Shown here in pieces: positions 1-10,348 of a stretch of DNA of 64,000 nt. Below the pieces are notes generated by a model. It made no database searches, was not told where the DNA came from, and saw only the letters and a list, made by a program, of their open reading frames with translations. A program made the position numbers and the translations under genes. Each line of letters begins with the position of its first letter. The stretch's first letter is position 1. The stretch is from an uncultured Pseudomonadales bacterium (GTDB taxonomy: Bacteria; Pseudomonadota; Gammaproteobacteria; Pseudomonadales; Pseudohongiellaceae): contig CALSTS010000010.1 in the NCBI GenBank assembly GCA_943789335.1, positions 1 to 64,000 on the forward strand, written 5' to 3'.

Positions 1-704
1 CTGGCTCCTGCTTCAATGGCCATATTACATACTGTCATGCGACCTTCTATTGATAAGGCTTTCACGGCATCTCCGCCAAACTCAATAGTGTAGCCGTGCC
101 GCCTGCTGTGCCTATTTTGCCTATGACAGCCAGGACCAAATCTTTAGCAGTAACCGCCTTGTCCAAGCTCACCGTTAACTTTGACCAGCATGTTTTTGGC
201 TTTTCTTTGCTGTAGACACTGTGTAGCAAGCACATGCTCTACTTCTGAAGTTCCAATTCCATGAGCTAATGCACCCAAAGCGCCATGCGTTGATGTATGT
301 GAGTCTCCACAAACTATAGTCCATGCCAGGCTGTGTTCTGCCCTGCTCAGGACCTATAACATGCACAATACCATGGCGCGGATCGTCTATAGTGAATTCA
401 TCAATCCCAAATTCATTGCAATTTGCATCCCAGAGATTTGACCTGAATCTTAGAAACTGGATCTACAATCCCTTCTACTCCCTGTGCACGCTCAGATGTC
501 GTGGTGGGAACATTGTGATCAGCGTAGCCATATTAGCTTCAGAACGCCAGGGCTTCCGTTTTGCCAAGCGCAAGCCTTCAAAGGCTTGGGGCGAAGTCAC
601 TTCGTGAATGTATTGGAGATCGATATAAATCAATGAATTACCATCATCCAGGTCTTTTACAAGATGACTTTCCCATAATTTATCGTAAAGAGTTTTTCCA
701 GCAT
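1..704 (-). CDS. leuC: 3-isopropylmalate dehydratase large subunit, partial and frameshifted
   Basis: This is the N-terminal part of LeuC, the [4Fe-4S] aconitase-family subunit that isomerises 2- to 3-isopropylmalate in leucine synthesis. The family opening can be read as [15 protein letters not shown], then [30 protein letters not shown], and near the left edge [13 protein letters not shown], but these lie in different frames. The start is probably the ATG at 704: one lost G (ATGGCT read as ATGCT) puts it out of frame with the next codons. More shifts lie near 470-500 and 310-330. The gene runs off the left edge, so the C-terminal half and any leuD are not visible. It lies downstream of aroC on the same strand. 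The breaks are more likely sequence errors than gene decay, because codon-level similarity is kept on both sides of each. Confidence 0.85.
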
Positions 705-761
705 AAGGGTCATATCCAAATTTACTATCAGTTTACCTAGTTCTTTAAATAGGCGGTTTAC

Positions 762-1856
762 TTAAAAACTTGCTGGCAAAATCGGCGTTTCACATTCCAC
801 ATCACAATTTGAGCGCGGTGCCTTAACAAATGATCCATTAGTGTAATTGCCAGCATTGCCTCAGCAATTGGGGTTGCGCGTATTCCGACACAAGGATCAT
901 GCCTACCAGTGGTCACCACTTCAACTGGATTTCCATTAACATCAATACTCTCACCGGGGATACGCAAACTGGAAGTTGGCTTTAGTGCAAGGTGTGCAAT
1001 AATGTCTTGTCCTGTCGAAATCCCTCCAACAATACCCCCTGCATTATTGGACACAAAACCTTCTGGACGCATCAAGTCGCGATGCTCTGTGCCTTTTGCT
1101 CAACAGATGAAAAACCAGCACCTATTTCTACACCTTTAACTGCATTGATACTCATCAAACCATGTGCAAGCTCAGCGTCCAGCCTGTCAAAAACTGGCTC
1201 GCCCAAACCAACCGGCACAGAACTGGCTATAACTGTTATTTTAGCGCCTATAGAATTACCTTCTTTAGAAAGTTTGCTCATATAATCTTCCAGCTCTGCC
1301 ACTTTAGAAGCATCAGGACAGAAAAAATGATTATTATGGACTTCCTCCCAATCCAAATTTTCAGCCTTGATTGGCCCAAGCTGCGACAAGTATCCTCGAA
1401 CCAGCACTCCATGCCGTTCTGCTAGATACTTTTTAGCAATCGCTCCAGCAGCAACTCTCATTGCTGTCTCTCTGGCGGATGAACGCCCACCTCCTCGATA
1501 GTCTCGTATACCGTACTTCTGAGCATAAGTATAATCCGCATGGGCCGGCCTAAAAAGGTCTTTAATTTCACTATAGTCTTTGCTTTTCTGATCGGTGTTT
1601 TCGATTAGCATTCCGATAGGCGCACCGGTTGTCTTACCTTCAAACACCCCTGACAAAATCTTGACCCGGTCTTCTTCTTTACGCTGTGTAGTAAAACGCG
1701 AACTGCCCGGCTTACGGCGGTCTAAATCAGTTTGTATGTCAGCTTCGCTTAATTCCAGTCCTGGAGGGCATCCATCAACTATGCAGCCCAAAGCAAGCCC
1801 ATGACTCTCGCCAAAGCTCGTAACTGTAAAAAGTTTGCTATACTATTACCAGACAT
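762..1856 (-). CDS. aroC: Chorismate synthase, frameshifted in three places
   Basis: AroC converts EPSP to chorismate using reduced FMN, the last step of the shikimate pathway. Family signatures are present in order: [16 protein letters not shown] near the N-terminus, [20 protein letters not shown] in the middle, then [15 protein letters not shown] and [11 protein letters not shown]. The corrected protein is about 364 residues, the normal length. One-base losses occur near 1830 (A-run before the CTTTTTACAG stretch), near 1078 (A-run at QKGTEHRD) and near 815 (AQNCDVE). In the corrected frame translation starts at ATG 1856 and ends at TAA 762. The gene lies between prmB upstream and leuC downstream, both on the minus strand. 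Homopolymer shifts in an essential enzyme point to sequencing error. Confidence 0.93.
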
Positions 1857-2035
1857 GCTGTTTAATCCCGAAATTAAAGGCCTACGGACTAATTAGAGGC
1901 GCGGTATTATAGAGTATTGCCGCAGCAAAGTCTCTTATTCTGAGGCTTTAGTTGCTTGCCAAGCAGCAATCGATTTTGTAAATAAAATTGCTTTACTGAT
2001 ACTTACACTAACAACTCAAAGCTTCGCTTATATTT

Positions 2036-2929
2036 CTAGAACCTATATTCTCTCAATTGTGCATAGCTCAAAGCCAGCACGCCTTCTCCACCGTTTTCAA
2101 ATTCAAGCCAAAGAAATGGAGCATCCGGATATAAAGCCACTAAAGCTTCCGAGCTATTACCCACCTCCTAGAATTAACATACCATCCTCAGAAAGGTAAT
2201 CAGCAGCCTGTTTTAAAATTTCGATTGGAAGTTTCAACCCATTTTGCTCTGATATTAATGCCATCGAAGGTTCATGCTTGTATTCTTCTGGCAAACTCTC
2301 ATATTCCTTCTCTCCGACATAAGGCGGATTGCTTATAATCAGATCAAAAGAGCCTTCCAAACCTTTCAGACCTTCAAATAAATCACTTTGCTTTATAAGA
2401 CTGCGACGATTTAAATGATGTTTCTCAATATTTACAGCAACCACCTGCAAAGCATCTTCTGACAAATCAGCAAGCACGACTTTAGCGCTAGGAAATTCCA
2501 TTAAACTAGCCAGGCCAATGCAGCCACTTCCACAACACAAATCCAAAATCATTTTCGGATCACTTTTTAACAAAGCCATGAAATGATTTTTTATTAGCTC
2601 AGCAATTGGAGATCGCGGAATGATAACTTTATCATTCACGTAAAAAGGCAGGCCTCCAAACCACGCTTCATTCAACAAGTAAGCAAGTGGAATTTTTTCT
2701 TCTACCCTCTGAGTAAGCACCTTTTGCAGCTGATTTAACACTGCACCTTCAAGCATCATTTCCGCATCAATCTTATCTCCACCATTCGCTTTTACTATGC
2801 TCTCCCACTAACCAGCAAGCTTCATCCCAAGCATTATCTGTCCCATGCCCAAAAACAAGTCAGCTTGCTCTAATTCTTTGCTTACAATATTTACAATCTG
2901 TTTTAATGTTTGTTTCGTATCAAAAGCAT
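2036..2929 (-). CDS. prmB: 50S ribosomal protein uL3 glutamine methyltransferase, frameshifted
   Basis: PrmB uses SAM to methylate a glutamine of ribosomal protein L3. Visible are the substrate-side helix [12 protein letters not shown], the SAM-binding loop [13 protein letters not shown], and the catalytic NPPY box in [20 protein letters not shown]. The YESLPEEY...HEP sequence after NPPY favours PrmB over PrmC. The N-terminal [11 protein letters not shown] signature is in another frame near 2810-2835. The C-terminal tail ([17 protein letters not shown] to LREYRF) follows a shift near 2160. The reading frame therefore spans at least 2036-2929; the exact start is unresolved. It precedes aroC on the same strand, a common gammaproteobacterial pairing. 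Confidence 0.88.
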
Positions 2930-2998
2930 AGAAAGACTTTACCTAAGAAATGCATTCAAGTAGGGTGCGCAGTTTACTGAGAATTAAGCTTAAAACCT

Positions 2999-3550
2999 AT
3001 GAAAAAAGAAATAGAAAAAGCATACCGGAATATCGTTGAAGGTCTTGGTGAAGACCTAAATCGACCTGGCTTAGTTGATACTCCAGCAAGAGCAGCAAAA
3101 GCCATGGAATTCCTAACTAAAGGCTATAACGAAAACATTGACGAGATCGTCAATGGGGCCCTCTTCCCCACAACCTCTAACGAGATGGTTATTGTAAAAA
3201 ACATAGAGTTATATTCTTTGTGCGAACACCATCTGCTGCCTTTCATAGGGAAATGTCACGTGGCATACCTACCCAACAGCAAAGTCATAGGACTTTCAAA
3301 AGTTGCACGTATCGTAGATGTTTTTGCCAGACGTTTGCAAATCCAAGAACATCTAACTCAGCAAATTGCTGAAAGCATTAAAGATGTTACTGGCTCTTTA
3401 GGTGTAGGGGTCATCATTGAATCACAGCACATGTGCATGATGATGCGAGGGGTAGAAAAACAAAACTCTGTTATGACTACATCTTGTATGCTCGGCGCTT
3501 TTAGAGAGAAGCAAAGCACCCGTTCCGAGTTTCTTGCTTTGATAAATTAA
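2999..3550 (+). CDS. folE: GTP cyclohydrolase I
   Basis: FolE converts GTP to 7,8-dihydroneopterin triphosphate, the entry step of tetrahydrofolate synthesis, in the cytoplasm. The 183-residue frame is intact and of the usual bacterial type I length. The zinc site is clear: Cys75 and His78 in LCEHHLLPF and Cys146 in [10 protein letters not shown]. The N-terminal [14 protein letters not shown] motif is also typical. The ATG at 2999 is the only sensible start; I see no strong Shine-Dalgarno sequence before it. It is divergent from prmB and convergent with sixA, whose end appears to overlap the folE stop codon. Confidence 0.95.
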   Translation: MKKEIEKAYRNIVEGLGEDLNRPGLVDTPARAAKAMEFLTKGYNENIDEIVNGALFPTTSNEMVIVKNIELYSLCEHHLLPFIGKCHVAYLPNSKVIGLSKVARIVDVFARRLQIQEHLTQQIAESIKDVTGSLGVGVIIESQHMCMMMRGVEKQNSVMTTSCMLGAFREKQSTRSEFLALIN

Positions 3551-4040
3551 ACAGTATTTTTTAATTCTTACCTGGCGCATATTCAACACCTCACGGCCTA
3601 GTCCCAAGCCAAAAAGATCAAAATGGATACCGCACAACTCCCCTGCAGCGAGTGTTTTAATGCCATAGTCACTATTGGCCAAGGTTAACATCCCATATAG
3701 TTCTGATAAAAAAGGATTATGCCCAACCAGCAAAATATTAGATGTTTTATCTGCTTCTTCAAGCAATCGTATCGTCTTGACTGGGGGGCTGTTTATCGGG
3801 CCTCAACGCAGCATTACTTTCAATCGAACACGCCAAACTAGAGCCGCTTAAGAATAGCTCTGCGGTTTGTTGGGCTCTATGATAAGGGCTGGCGAAACAG
3901 CGATCGATGGTGAGATCCATTGTCGCAAAAGTTCTAGCAAGAACCTTAATATCTTCAACACCTGAAGGCGTTAAATTGCGTAATGAATCTTTATCTGCAC
4001 TACGCTCTGCCTGGCCATGCCGTAAAAGATAAATATTCAT
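3547..4040 (-). CDS. sixA: Phosphohistidine phosphatase SixA-like, frameshifted
   Basis: This is a small histidine-phosphatase-superfamily protein with the phosphate-binding motif [10 protein letters not shown] at its N-terminus. The second half contains [16 protein letters not shown], carrying the family's second catalytic histidine. SixA removes phosphate from phosphohistidine proteins such as HPt domains or PTS components. The two halves are in different frames, joined across a run of six C near 3785. I prefer ATG 4040 (MNIYLLRHG) to the in-frame start at 4052 because the motif normally sits at the extreme N-terminus. The stop near 3547 assumes one A too many in the A-run near 3555; as written, the frame runs on antisense into folE. 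Confidence 0.75.
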
Positions 4041-4094
4041 AAATACACTCAATAATATCTATCTTATTGCTGCAGTTAAGGCATTAAATTAACG

Positions 4095-4646
4095 TTAATC
4101 AGGCTTTTTAGACTGCTCATCTTCGTTCGTACTACTTTCTGGATTCTCAACTGGTTCAGTTACATCTTCAGCTTGCTCAGTAAAGCTGATATCTGCAAAG
4201 ACATCATCTTCAGACGGGACTTGGCGGAGTAGCCGCTTCAGCATTTACTCTCAGGACTAGCTTCAGGAGCTGTTTGGTTGTCCTCCTCCATTTACAGCGA
4301 CTACGTCATCTGGAGCCTGAGGTGAATCTTCTTCATCCACTTCTGGCTTTACCTTTTTTTTGAGAGAAAAAGGCATCAAAATCGATGGGCTTTTCATCAC
4401 TTAAATACAAAACATAGTGTAAGACTCTTAACAGAAAATTACCCAAGCCCTCGCTAAAGGTAAGCAAAGTGCCATTATTTTCTGCGGCAATCACTCTATG
4501 TAAAGATTGTAGAATAATGACTACAAGCAGTAAGACCGCAATAAAACGCCATAACAATCCAAACACAATGATGTATAGCACGACAAAAGCCAATCTATCC
4601 ATTGCTCGAGAAAATTCTTTTTGATTTGTTCGCCTTGCTCGTTCAT
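4095..4646 (-). CDS. DUF4389 inner-membrane protein with acidic C-terminal tail, frameshifted
   Basis: The N-terminal half reads as a DUF4389 protein: two hydrophobic helices (LAFVVLYIIVFGLLWRFI and AVLLLVVIILQ) followed by LLTFSEGLGNFLLRVLHYV and LSDEKPIDFD, the usual end of the domain. The function of the family is unknown. After FFSQKKGK the frame shifts, and a tail of roughly 70 residues rich in Glu, Asp, Pro and Ser follows (EDDVFADISFTEQAEDV to STNEDEQSKKPD). ATG 4646 is chosen because AGGAG lies just upstream; another shift near 4605 separates it from the helices. Its neighbours are sixA downstream and gpsA upstream, on the same strand. Confidence 0.7.
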
Positions 4647-4710
4647 CTCATACTCCTGTTAATTTTTACAGTAGCAAAACCGCTGCAGTTAGATACCTTT
4701 AGTAAGCCTG

Positions 4711-5744
4711 TTATTGAGTCAGTCGTTTAGCTTCACCAGCAACAAACTCAACGTCTAAACCGCGCTCCTCTAACAATAAAGAACTTATTATATGTTCTAT
4801 ATCCTGATTGTTATAGATTATTTCATAAAGCCCCTGAGCAAGCGGGCATTTCTATATTTAAACTTTGTGCTTTTTCAACCACAGGTTTCAAAGTGTTAAC
4901 GCCTTCTGCCACTTGACCTAATTCAGCAAGGATAGCCTCAATACTTTTCCCTTCTCCTAAAGCTTTACCAACACGGAAATTTCTACTAAGCGGAGTGGAA
5001 CAGGTTACAATTAAGTCGCCCACACCTGACAAACCTAAAAATGTCATCGGGTCCGCCCCTAAAGCAAGTCCAAATCGTGCCATTTCAGTTAGACTACGAG
5101 TAACTAACATCGAGTTCGTGTTATGCCCCATACCTCTGGATGCTGCCATCCCCGCTAAAATAGCGTAAATATTTTTTAGTGAGCCCCCTAGTTCTACACC
5201 AAGCATATCGTCATTGGCGTAAACACGAAATGTTAAAGACCTAAGTGTTTTCTGTACTAATGTTCTTACTTTAGCATCAGGGCTCGCAACAACTGCCCCT
5301 GTTGGGCTCGAACTTGCAATTTCTTTAGCCAGATTTGGGCCACTTACCACAGCAATCCTGGCATGGGGAACTTCCTCACTAAGAATCTGGCTCATTAATT
5401 TGAAAGTCCAGCTTCGATACCTTTGGTCAGACTCACCAGAATGACATCTTCTTTTACAAAAGATTGCATTTTTCTGACAACATCCCTAAATCCTGAACTA
5501 GGAACGGCAACAAATACCATATCAGCATCAGCAACTGCCATTTCGAGATTTTGGATAGCTATAATTTTCTCGTGGAGGGCAAACCCCGGCAAATAGCTAA
5601 GGTTTTCACGATCTCGATTTAAATTTCGACCTGCTCAGCATCTCGCATCCATAACAAAGTGTTATGCCCGTTTTGAGCTATGATATTGGCAATAACAGTA
5701 CCGAAGCTACCGCCTCCTAATACTGCAACATTTTTAGCTTTCAT
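4711..5744 (-). CDS. gpsA: NAD(P)-dependent glycerol-3-phosphate dehydrogenase, frameshifted
   Basis: GpsA reduces dihydroxyacetone phosphate to sn-glycerol-3-phosphate for phospholipid synthesis. The nucleotide-binding start [16 protein letters not shown], the substrate region [11 protein letters not shown], the catalytic-lysine segment [19 protein letters not shown], and [12 protein letters not shown] with the following SRNFRVG are all readable. Breaks occur near 5615 (after AEQV), near 5395 and near 4830 (after MPACSGAL). After correction the protein is about 344 residues, the normal length, running from ATG 5744 to TAA 4711 and ending AKRLTQ. The pattern of intact segments separated by single-base shifts suggests sequence error. 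Confidence 0.92.
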
Positions 5745-5841
5745 AGTTTCTCAATAACTACCTTGGCTATACCTAGTGATAGCCGGTATTATTTTTGGCG
5801 GAAGATAACAGCTCTATCAGAACAAAACCAGCATACCTTAA

Positions 5842-5870
5842 TTGCGAGCCTTTCCGACATACTATAGAAT
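5842..5870 (+). promoter_or_regulatory. Candidate sigma-70 promoter for cysE
   Basis: TTGCGA (5842-5847) and TAGAAT (5865-5870) are separated by 17 bases and point at cysE, whose ATG is 41 bases further on. This was found by eye only. Confidence 0.45.
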
Positions 5871-5910
5871 CGCAAACCCTCCATTAAGGTCTATTTAAAT
5901 AGGTGATCAT

Positions 5911-6694
5911 ATGCCAGAAAAAATCTGGTCTACCATCAAAGCTGAAATAAACGAACAAATCTTGCATGAACCCGTACTTGCTAGTTTTTTCAGCAAGCGT
6001 GTACATCAACATGACAGTCTGGAATCAGCTATGAGCGATTTACTTGCCAGCAAGCTTGCCTCTGATGATGTTCCTGTAAGCACAATCAAACAACTCATGC
6101 TTGAGGCTTTTCTACAAGATAGCTCTCTCATTAATTCAGTATTAAATGACCTTGTTGCAACGAAACAGCGTGACCCAGCGGTCAGATCACATGCCGATAT
6201 TCTTTTATATTACAAGGGCTTCCAAGCTGTTCAAGCCTATCGCGTTGCAAATTGGTTATGGCGGCAAAAACGTGAAAACCTTGCCCTTTATATACAAAGC
6301 CTAAGTTCTCAAGTGTTTGCCGTCGATATACATCCTGCTGCACAAATTGGCTCTGGCATCATGGTAGATCATGCAACTGGCATAGTTATAGGCGAAACCA
6401 GCGTTCTAGAGAATAATATTTCTATTATGCAGGGTAGTAACACTTGGCGGGACAGGCAATGAAAGCGGGGATAGACACCCTAAAATTCGCTCAGGAGTCC
6501 TAATTGGTTCTGGCGCTCAAATTATCGGCAATGTCATTGTAGGTGAAGGCGCAAAAGTCGGAGCAGGCAGCGTGGTTCTTAAAGATGTCGAACCTCATAC
6601 TACCGTAGCCGGCATCCCTGCAGTTGTTGTTGGCAAACCAAGAGCAGACCATCCTGCCCTAGATATGAATCACGATTTAAACTCAAGTAATTAA
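5911..6694 (+). CDS. cysE: Serine O-acetyltransferase, frameshifted
   Basis: CysE acetylates serine with acetyl-CoA, the first step of cysteine synthesis. The N-terminal helical domain (residues 1-140) is followed by the left-handed beta-helix start DIHPAAQIGSGIMVDHATG and the IVIGETSVLENN repeat, containing the catalytic-type DHATG histidine. The frame breaks near 6440 within a VTLGGTG-like segment and resumes with GDRHPKIRSGVLIGSGAQI and AKVGAGSVVLKDV, ending at TAA 6694. The corrected length of about 260 residues is normal. It is divergent from gpsA. No other cysteine genes are adjacent. Confidence 0.92.
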
Positions 6695-7087
6695 GCAATA
6701 TTGATATATTCCTTTTTTTGCCGTGTTTCTATCTTAATTAGAATTACTCCTCCACAAGCCAGCGATATTCAACAGAGATATTGAAGACTTATAAGCTCTA
6801 ATTTTAATCTATATATTACTTTAATATTTATACCTAACAATATGATTTAATTATAATATAAAATATTAATAAAAATTTAATTCAGCTTAAATCTAACCAA
6901 CTAATTTTAATCAGTTCTACAGGCTTATAACGAATCGAGCTTTAGCGACATGATCGAGCTTTAGCGACATGTAAGTATAATAAAGCTGCATGACTCATGC
7001 TTTTTATTGACATTTCATTGGTGCTGTGTGAATTTCGTGCATCTACATAATATATTTCAAAATAAAAATAACCCTTTGGAGAATCAT
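6695..7087. other. AT-rich intergenic spacer
   Basis: About 390 bases, strongly AT-rich from 6780 to 6900, lie between cysE and the lectin-like gene. It holds the tandem repeat listed separately and a possible -35 box TTGACA at 7007-7012, with only a weak -10 17 bases downstream. I see no credible reading frame in it. Confidence 0.6.
6934..6971. repeat. Perfect 19-bp tandem direct repeat
   Basis: The unit ATCGAGCTTTAGCGACATG occurs twice head to tail (6934-6952 and 6953-6971), about 117 bases upstream of the lectin-like gene start. It could be a regulator binding site or a recent slippage duplication; nothing further can be said from one locus. Confidence 0.9.
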
Positions 7088-7737
7088 ATGAAATTCAAAT
7101 TATTAACTGCTGCTGGATTACTTACACTCAGTTCTATGTCTGCTCTTGCTCAGCCTCCAGAGGGTGATGAAGACACCAGTATGGGCTTTTTCATCACCAG
7201 CGTAGGTATTGGAGATGGCGCCAATTTGGGCGGCCTGGCTGGTGCTGATGCCCATTGTGCTTCACTAGCCGCTACTGCTGGTTCTTCTGGTAAAACTTGG
7301 CGTGCTTACTTAAGCACTAATGGGATCAATGGAGTAGATGCTCGTGATCGAATTGGCCAAGGCCCATGGTACAACGCTGAGGGTCCAGCTGGTTGCTCGC
7401 AGCCTTGCTGATTTACATTACAGTAATGTCAACTTCACCAAACAAACTGCTTTAAATGAGCTGGGCAACGTATCGTTAATGGTCGTGGGGACCAGCCAAA
7501 CCAACACGACATCCTGACTGGCTCAAACCCTGATGGGATCAGCGATCTGATGCATACCTGCAACAACTGGATGACCAACGCCGAAGATGGGTAGCGCCAG
7601 TGTTGGGCCATTTCGATCGTTCGGGCGGTGGCGTCATCCCTGAGTCCTGGAACTCGGCACACCCATCAAGAGGTTGCAGCCAGGATAATTTGATTGCAAC
7701 TGGCGGCAATGGCTATTTCTTTTGCTTTGCGCAATAA
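7088..7737 (+). CDS. Secreted lectin-like protein, frameshifted
   Basis: The start at ATG 7088 is preceded by TTTGGAGAATCAT, a good ribosome-binding site, and begins a signal peptide ending near SALAQ (about residue 22). The mature part starts SMGFFITSVGIGDGANLGGLAGADAHC and continues with TWRAYLSTNGINGVDARDRIG. After shifts near 7390 and 7470 it reads VNGRGDQPNQHDILTGSNPDG, then a Cys/Trp-rich end finishing GGNGYFFCFAQ. From memory this matches small exported proteins of aquatic bacteria often called lectin-like (endostatin/C-type-lectin-like fold); the ligand is unknown. The corrected protein is about 215 residues. It is monocistronic: an AT-rich spacer lies before it and a strong terminator after it. 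Confidence 0.7.
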
Positions 7738-7767
7738 GTTAAATTCTCACATTATAGTCAGACCATG

Positions 7768-7794
7768 AAAAAGGCGCCCTTGGGCGCCTTTTTT
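7768..7794 (+). terminator. Rho-independent terminator after the lectin-like gene
   Basis: AAAAAGGCGCCC pairs with GGGCGCCTTTTT across a two-base loop and is followed by further T residues. It starts 31 bases after the TAA at 7737. The A-tract on the other side means it could also stop leftward transcription. Confidence 0.88.
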
Positions 7795-7868
7795 ATTACT
7801 AAGTTATTACTAATCCTTATTTCAAATGACTTATCGAATTGAGCTTGTTATATTTGCAGGATTAACAG

Positions 7869-10158
7869 CTAAATTATATAGCCTGCTTTGCTCAAGGGCA
7901 GCGTCCTGATTCTCTCACCCGTTTACAGCAAAGATCGCATTACTCACTGCTGGCATTAGCGGAGGCAATACAGGCTCCCCTAGCCCAGTTGGATCATATT
8001 CACTTTGGATAAAGTGCGTTTCTATATTTAAGGGCGCATTACGCATTCTCAATATATTGTATTGATGGAAGTTCTCTTGCTGGACTACCCCGCCTTGCAT
8101 ACTGATCTCTCAGATCCAGCATGGAACTTAGGCCGTCTGTTGCGCCACCCTCCACTTGTTTAAGGGCGCCGCTCATATTGATGATTGGGCCAATATCCAA
8201 GGCCACCGTGATTTTGTGAATAGCAATTTTCTTGTTCTCATCAATGCTAAGCTCAACAACTTCAGCGACATGTCCTGCATGGCTAAAATGGAACGCCATA
8301 CCCCCATGCCATGGCCCGCCGGTAGCGTTTTTCCCCAGCCACTTTTTTCTGCGGCGAGTTTAATAACATCTACAGCGCGTCCTGTATTCAAAGAATTTAT
8401 ATTGCCAGGTTCAAACCATCGCGGTGCGCCCATCATCTCAATTAAAAATTCAACATGATCTCTACCCGCGGCATTAGCCAATTCGGCAATAAAACTTTGC
8501 ACAGCCCAACCTGTAGCGTTTGAGCCTGGAGCGCGCCAGGAACCAGTTGGGGTATTTGTATCAATTAAAGAAACCGCAGCCCTAAAATTATCAATATTAA
8601 GAGCTGGAAACTCACTATCTGTGAGGCGAGTGCCTGCAGTTGCACGACCTCTAACCGAAGGACCAATTAGATGAGTTTGCATGGCGACAGCCCTACCTTC
8701 GCGACTGACTGCACCCTTAAATGCATAAACTCCACCGGGTCGATACTGATCATGAATCATGTCATCTTCGCGTGTCCAAAGTAACTTGACCGGCACATCA
8801 AAACGTTTTGCAATGGCTGTTACTTCACAAGAGTAATCTTGCAATCTCCTCCGCCCAAATGACCCGCCCATACGCATTTGATGCAATCTTATCTGTTCTT
8901 GCGGGATATCAAACACATTTTCGACTGAGCTTAAGGTTATACCCGGTTGCCTAGTAGGCGCCCAAATATCCAGACTGTTATTTTCTCTATGATAATGGGC
9001 TGTACAATTCATAGGCTCCATACAAGCATGCGCCAAGTAAGGAAATCGATAATTACTTACTATAATGTCAGTATTGTTATCTTGGTATTGTTGTTCAACA
9101 TCACCTGAAGCAACCGTCTCCAACTCCTGTGGCCAGGGAGCATTAGCTATCTGCATCGCTCTCTCATAGATTTCTTCATTGTCATCTATTGAGGCGCTTG
9201 AGGTATCCCACTCAACTTCTAGTTCTTGTTTTGCTTGAAAAGCCTGCCAAGTAGAACGTGCAACGATAGCAACCCCATCTAATAACTCGCCAACATTATC
9301 ATTCCCCGCAACCAGAAAAGCATCTACAATACCAGGCTTGGATTTTATGTAATCTACATTTGCATTGAGCACTTTGCCGTAAGTAGCAGGACATTTCTCA
9401 TATACCGCGTAGAGCATATCAGGCAGTTGAATATCCGAGCCATACAATCCACCTCCACCAATAACCATGGTATGGTTATCCACATCGCCAACACTTGTTC
9501 CAATTAACTTATAATCACTGCGTGCTTTAAAAACGAGCGAATCAATATCCGGGATTGGTTCTAGAGCAGCTGCAAGAGCTAGATCAGAGAAAGCTATACG
9601 CACTCCTGTATCTCGGTTAATAACCTGACTATCTTCCGTATAAAGCAAACTAGGGCTAACTGACATTTGTTTCGCTGCAGCGGAGACAAACATTTCTCTC
9701 GCAGCAGCCCCTGCACGGCGCATAGGATTCCACTCTCGCGGCGTGGATGTCGATCCTCCAGCCCTTTGCGCGCCATAACGAGCTTCATTCATAGGGGCTC
9801 TTACAACAGTCACATCATCCCAATTGGCCCCCATTTCTTCTGCGATAATCATAGGTAGAGAGGTTTTTATACCTTGTCCTTTTTCTGGGGTATGGGCATA
9901 TAGTCGAATAGAGCCATTAGCATCCACTTCTACAAATGCATTCAACTCTAGATGACCTGAATTATCCGTGCCTTCTGTTTCTGCAGCATGCAAATTATTT
10001 GAGGGCATAAAAGAAGCCAACGAAAAACCAGCACCCGTTGCTCCTGACACCTGTAAGAATTTTCGACGGCTAAAATCTTGAGAAGAAAGCTGCGAAGATT
10101 TTAAGGCAGCCTCGCTTGCATCAAAAAATGGAATATCTTTGCTGAGTATTGTTTTCAT
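7869..10158 (-). CDS. Tat-exported molybdopterin oxidoreductase large subunit (isoquinoline 1-oxidoreductase beta-like)
   Basis: This is a xanthine-dehydrogenase-family molybdopterin-binding subunit of the IorB type. A twin-arginine signal, SRRKFLQVSGATGAGFSLASF, at about residues 30-50 suggests periplasmic export. Further segments include GYGAQRAGGST-like and TPREWNPMRRAGAAAREM around the cofactor, RMGGSFGRRRLQDY, GSWRAPGSNATGWAVQSFIAELA, and GLGEPVLPPLMPAVSNAIFA, with the glutamate typical of the family's active site. Shifts near 8180, 8090 and 7916 interrupt the last quarter; the corrected end is TAG 7869 after SKAGYII, giving roughly 760 residues. I prefer ATG 10158 to the in-frame GTG at 10170. 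The [2Fe-2S] partner (IorA) and a cytochrome c subunit are not adjacent. The substrate is unknown; family members oxidise N-heterocycles or aldehydes. Confidence 0.8.
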
Positions 10159-10278
10159 GGCACTATTCACTAGCTATATTTACCCCCTACTTTAACCAAT
10201 TAAGCGCTGATTAGTAAGAAAAAATTCACTGATTTTTGACCTTGCATTCATTAAGCACGCTTAAAAACACATCTCTTA

Positions 10279-10307
10279 CTGACCCACCTAAAGCTTTCGT
10301 GTAAAAT
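10279..10307 (+). promoter_or_regulatory. Candidate sigma-70 promoter for argS
   Basis: CTGACC (10279-10284), 17 bases, then TAAAAT (10302-10307). The implied transcript would have a leader of about 35 bases before ATG 10349. Confidence 0.4.
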
Positions 10308-10348
10308 TCGCCCTCTTTTACCTACTGTCTACGTACAATTAATCTTTA

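Noticed and set aside
758-1791. Two separate genes in the aroC region
   Set aside because: Both match consecutive parts of chorismate synthase, joined across an A-run.
3422-3766. Extension of sixA antisense through the end of folE
   Set aside because: It arises from an A-run shift near 3555; with one base removed, sixA stops at about 3547.
6934-6971. Possible start of a CRISPR array
   Set aside because: The two repeats are directly adjacent with no spacer, and there are only two copies; no cas genes nearby.
8156-8458. Plus-strand 100-residue frame inside the IorB-like gene
   Set aside because: It is antisense to a well-conserved coding region and has no ribosome-binding site or family similarity I recognise.
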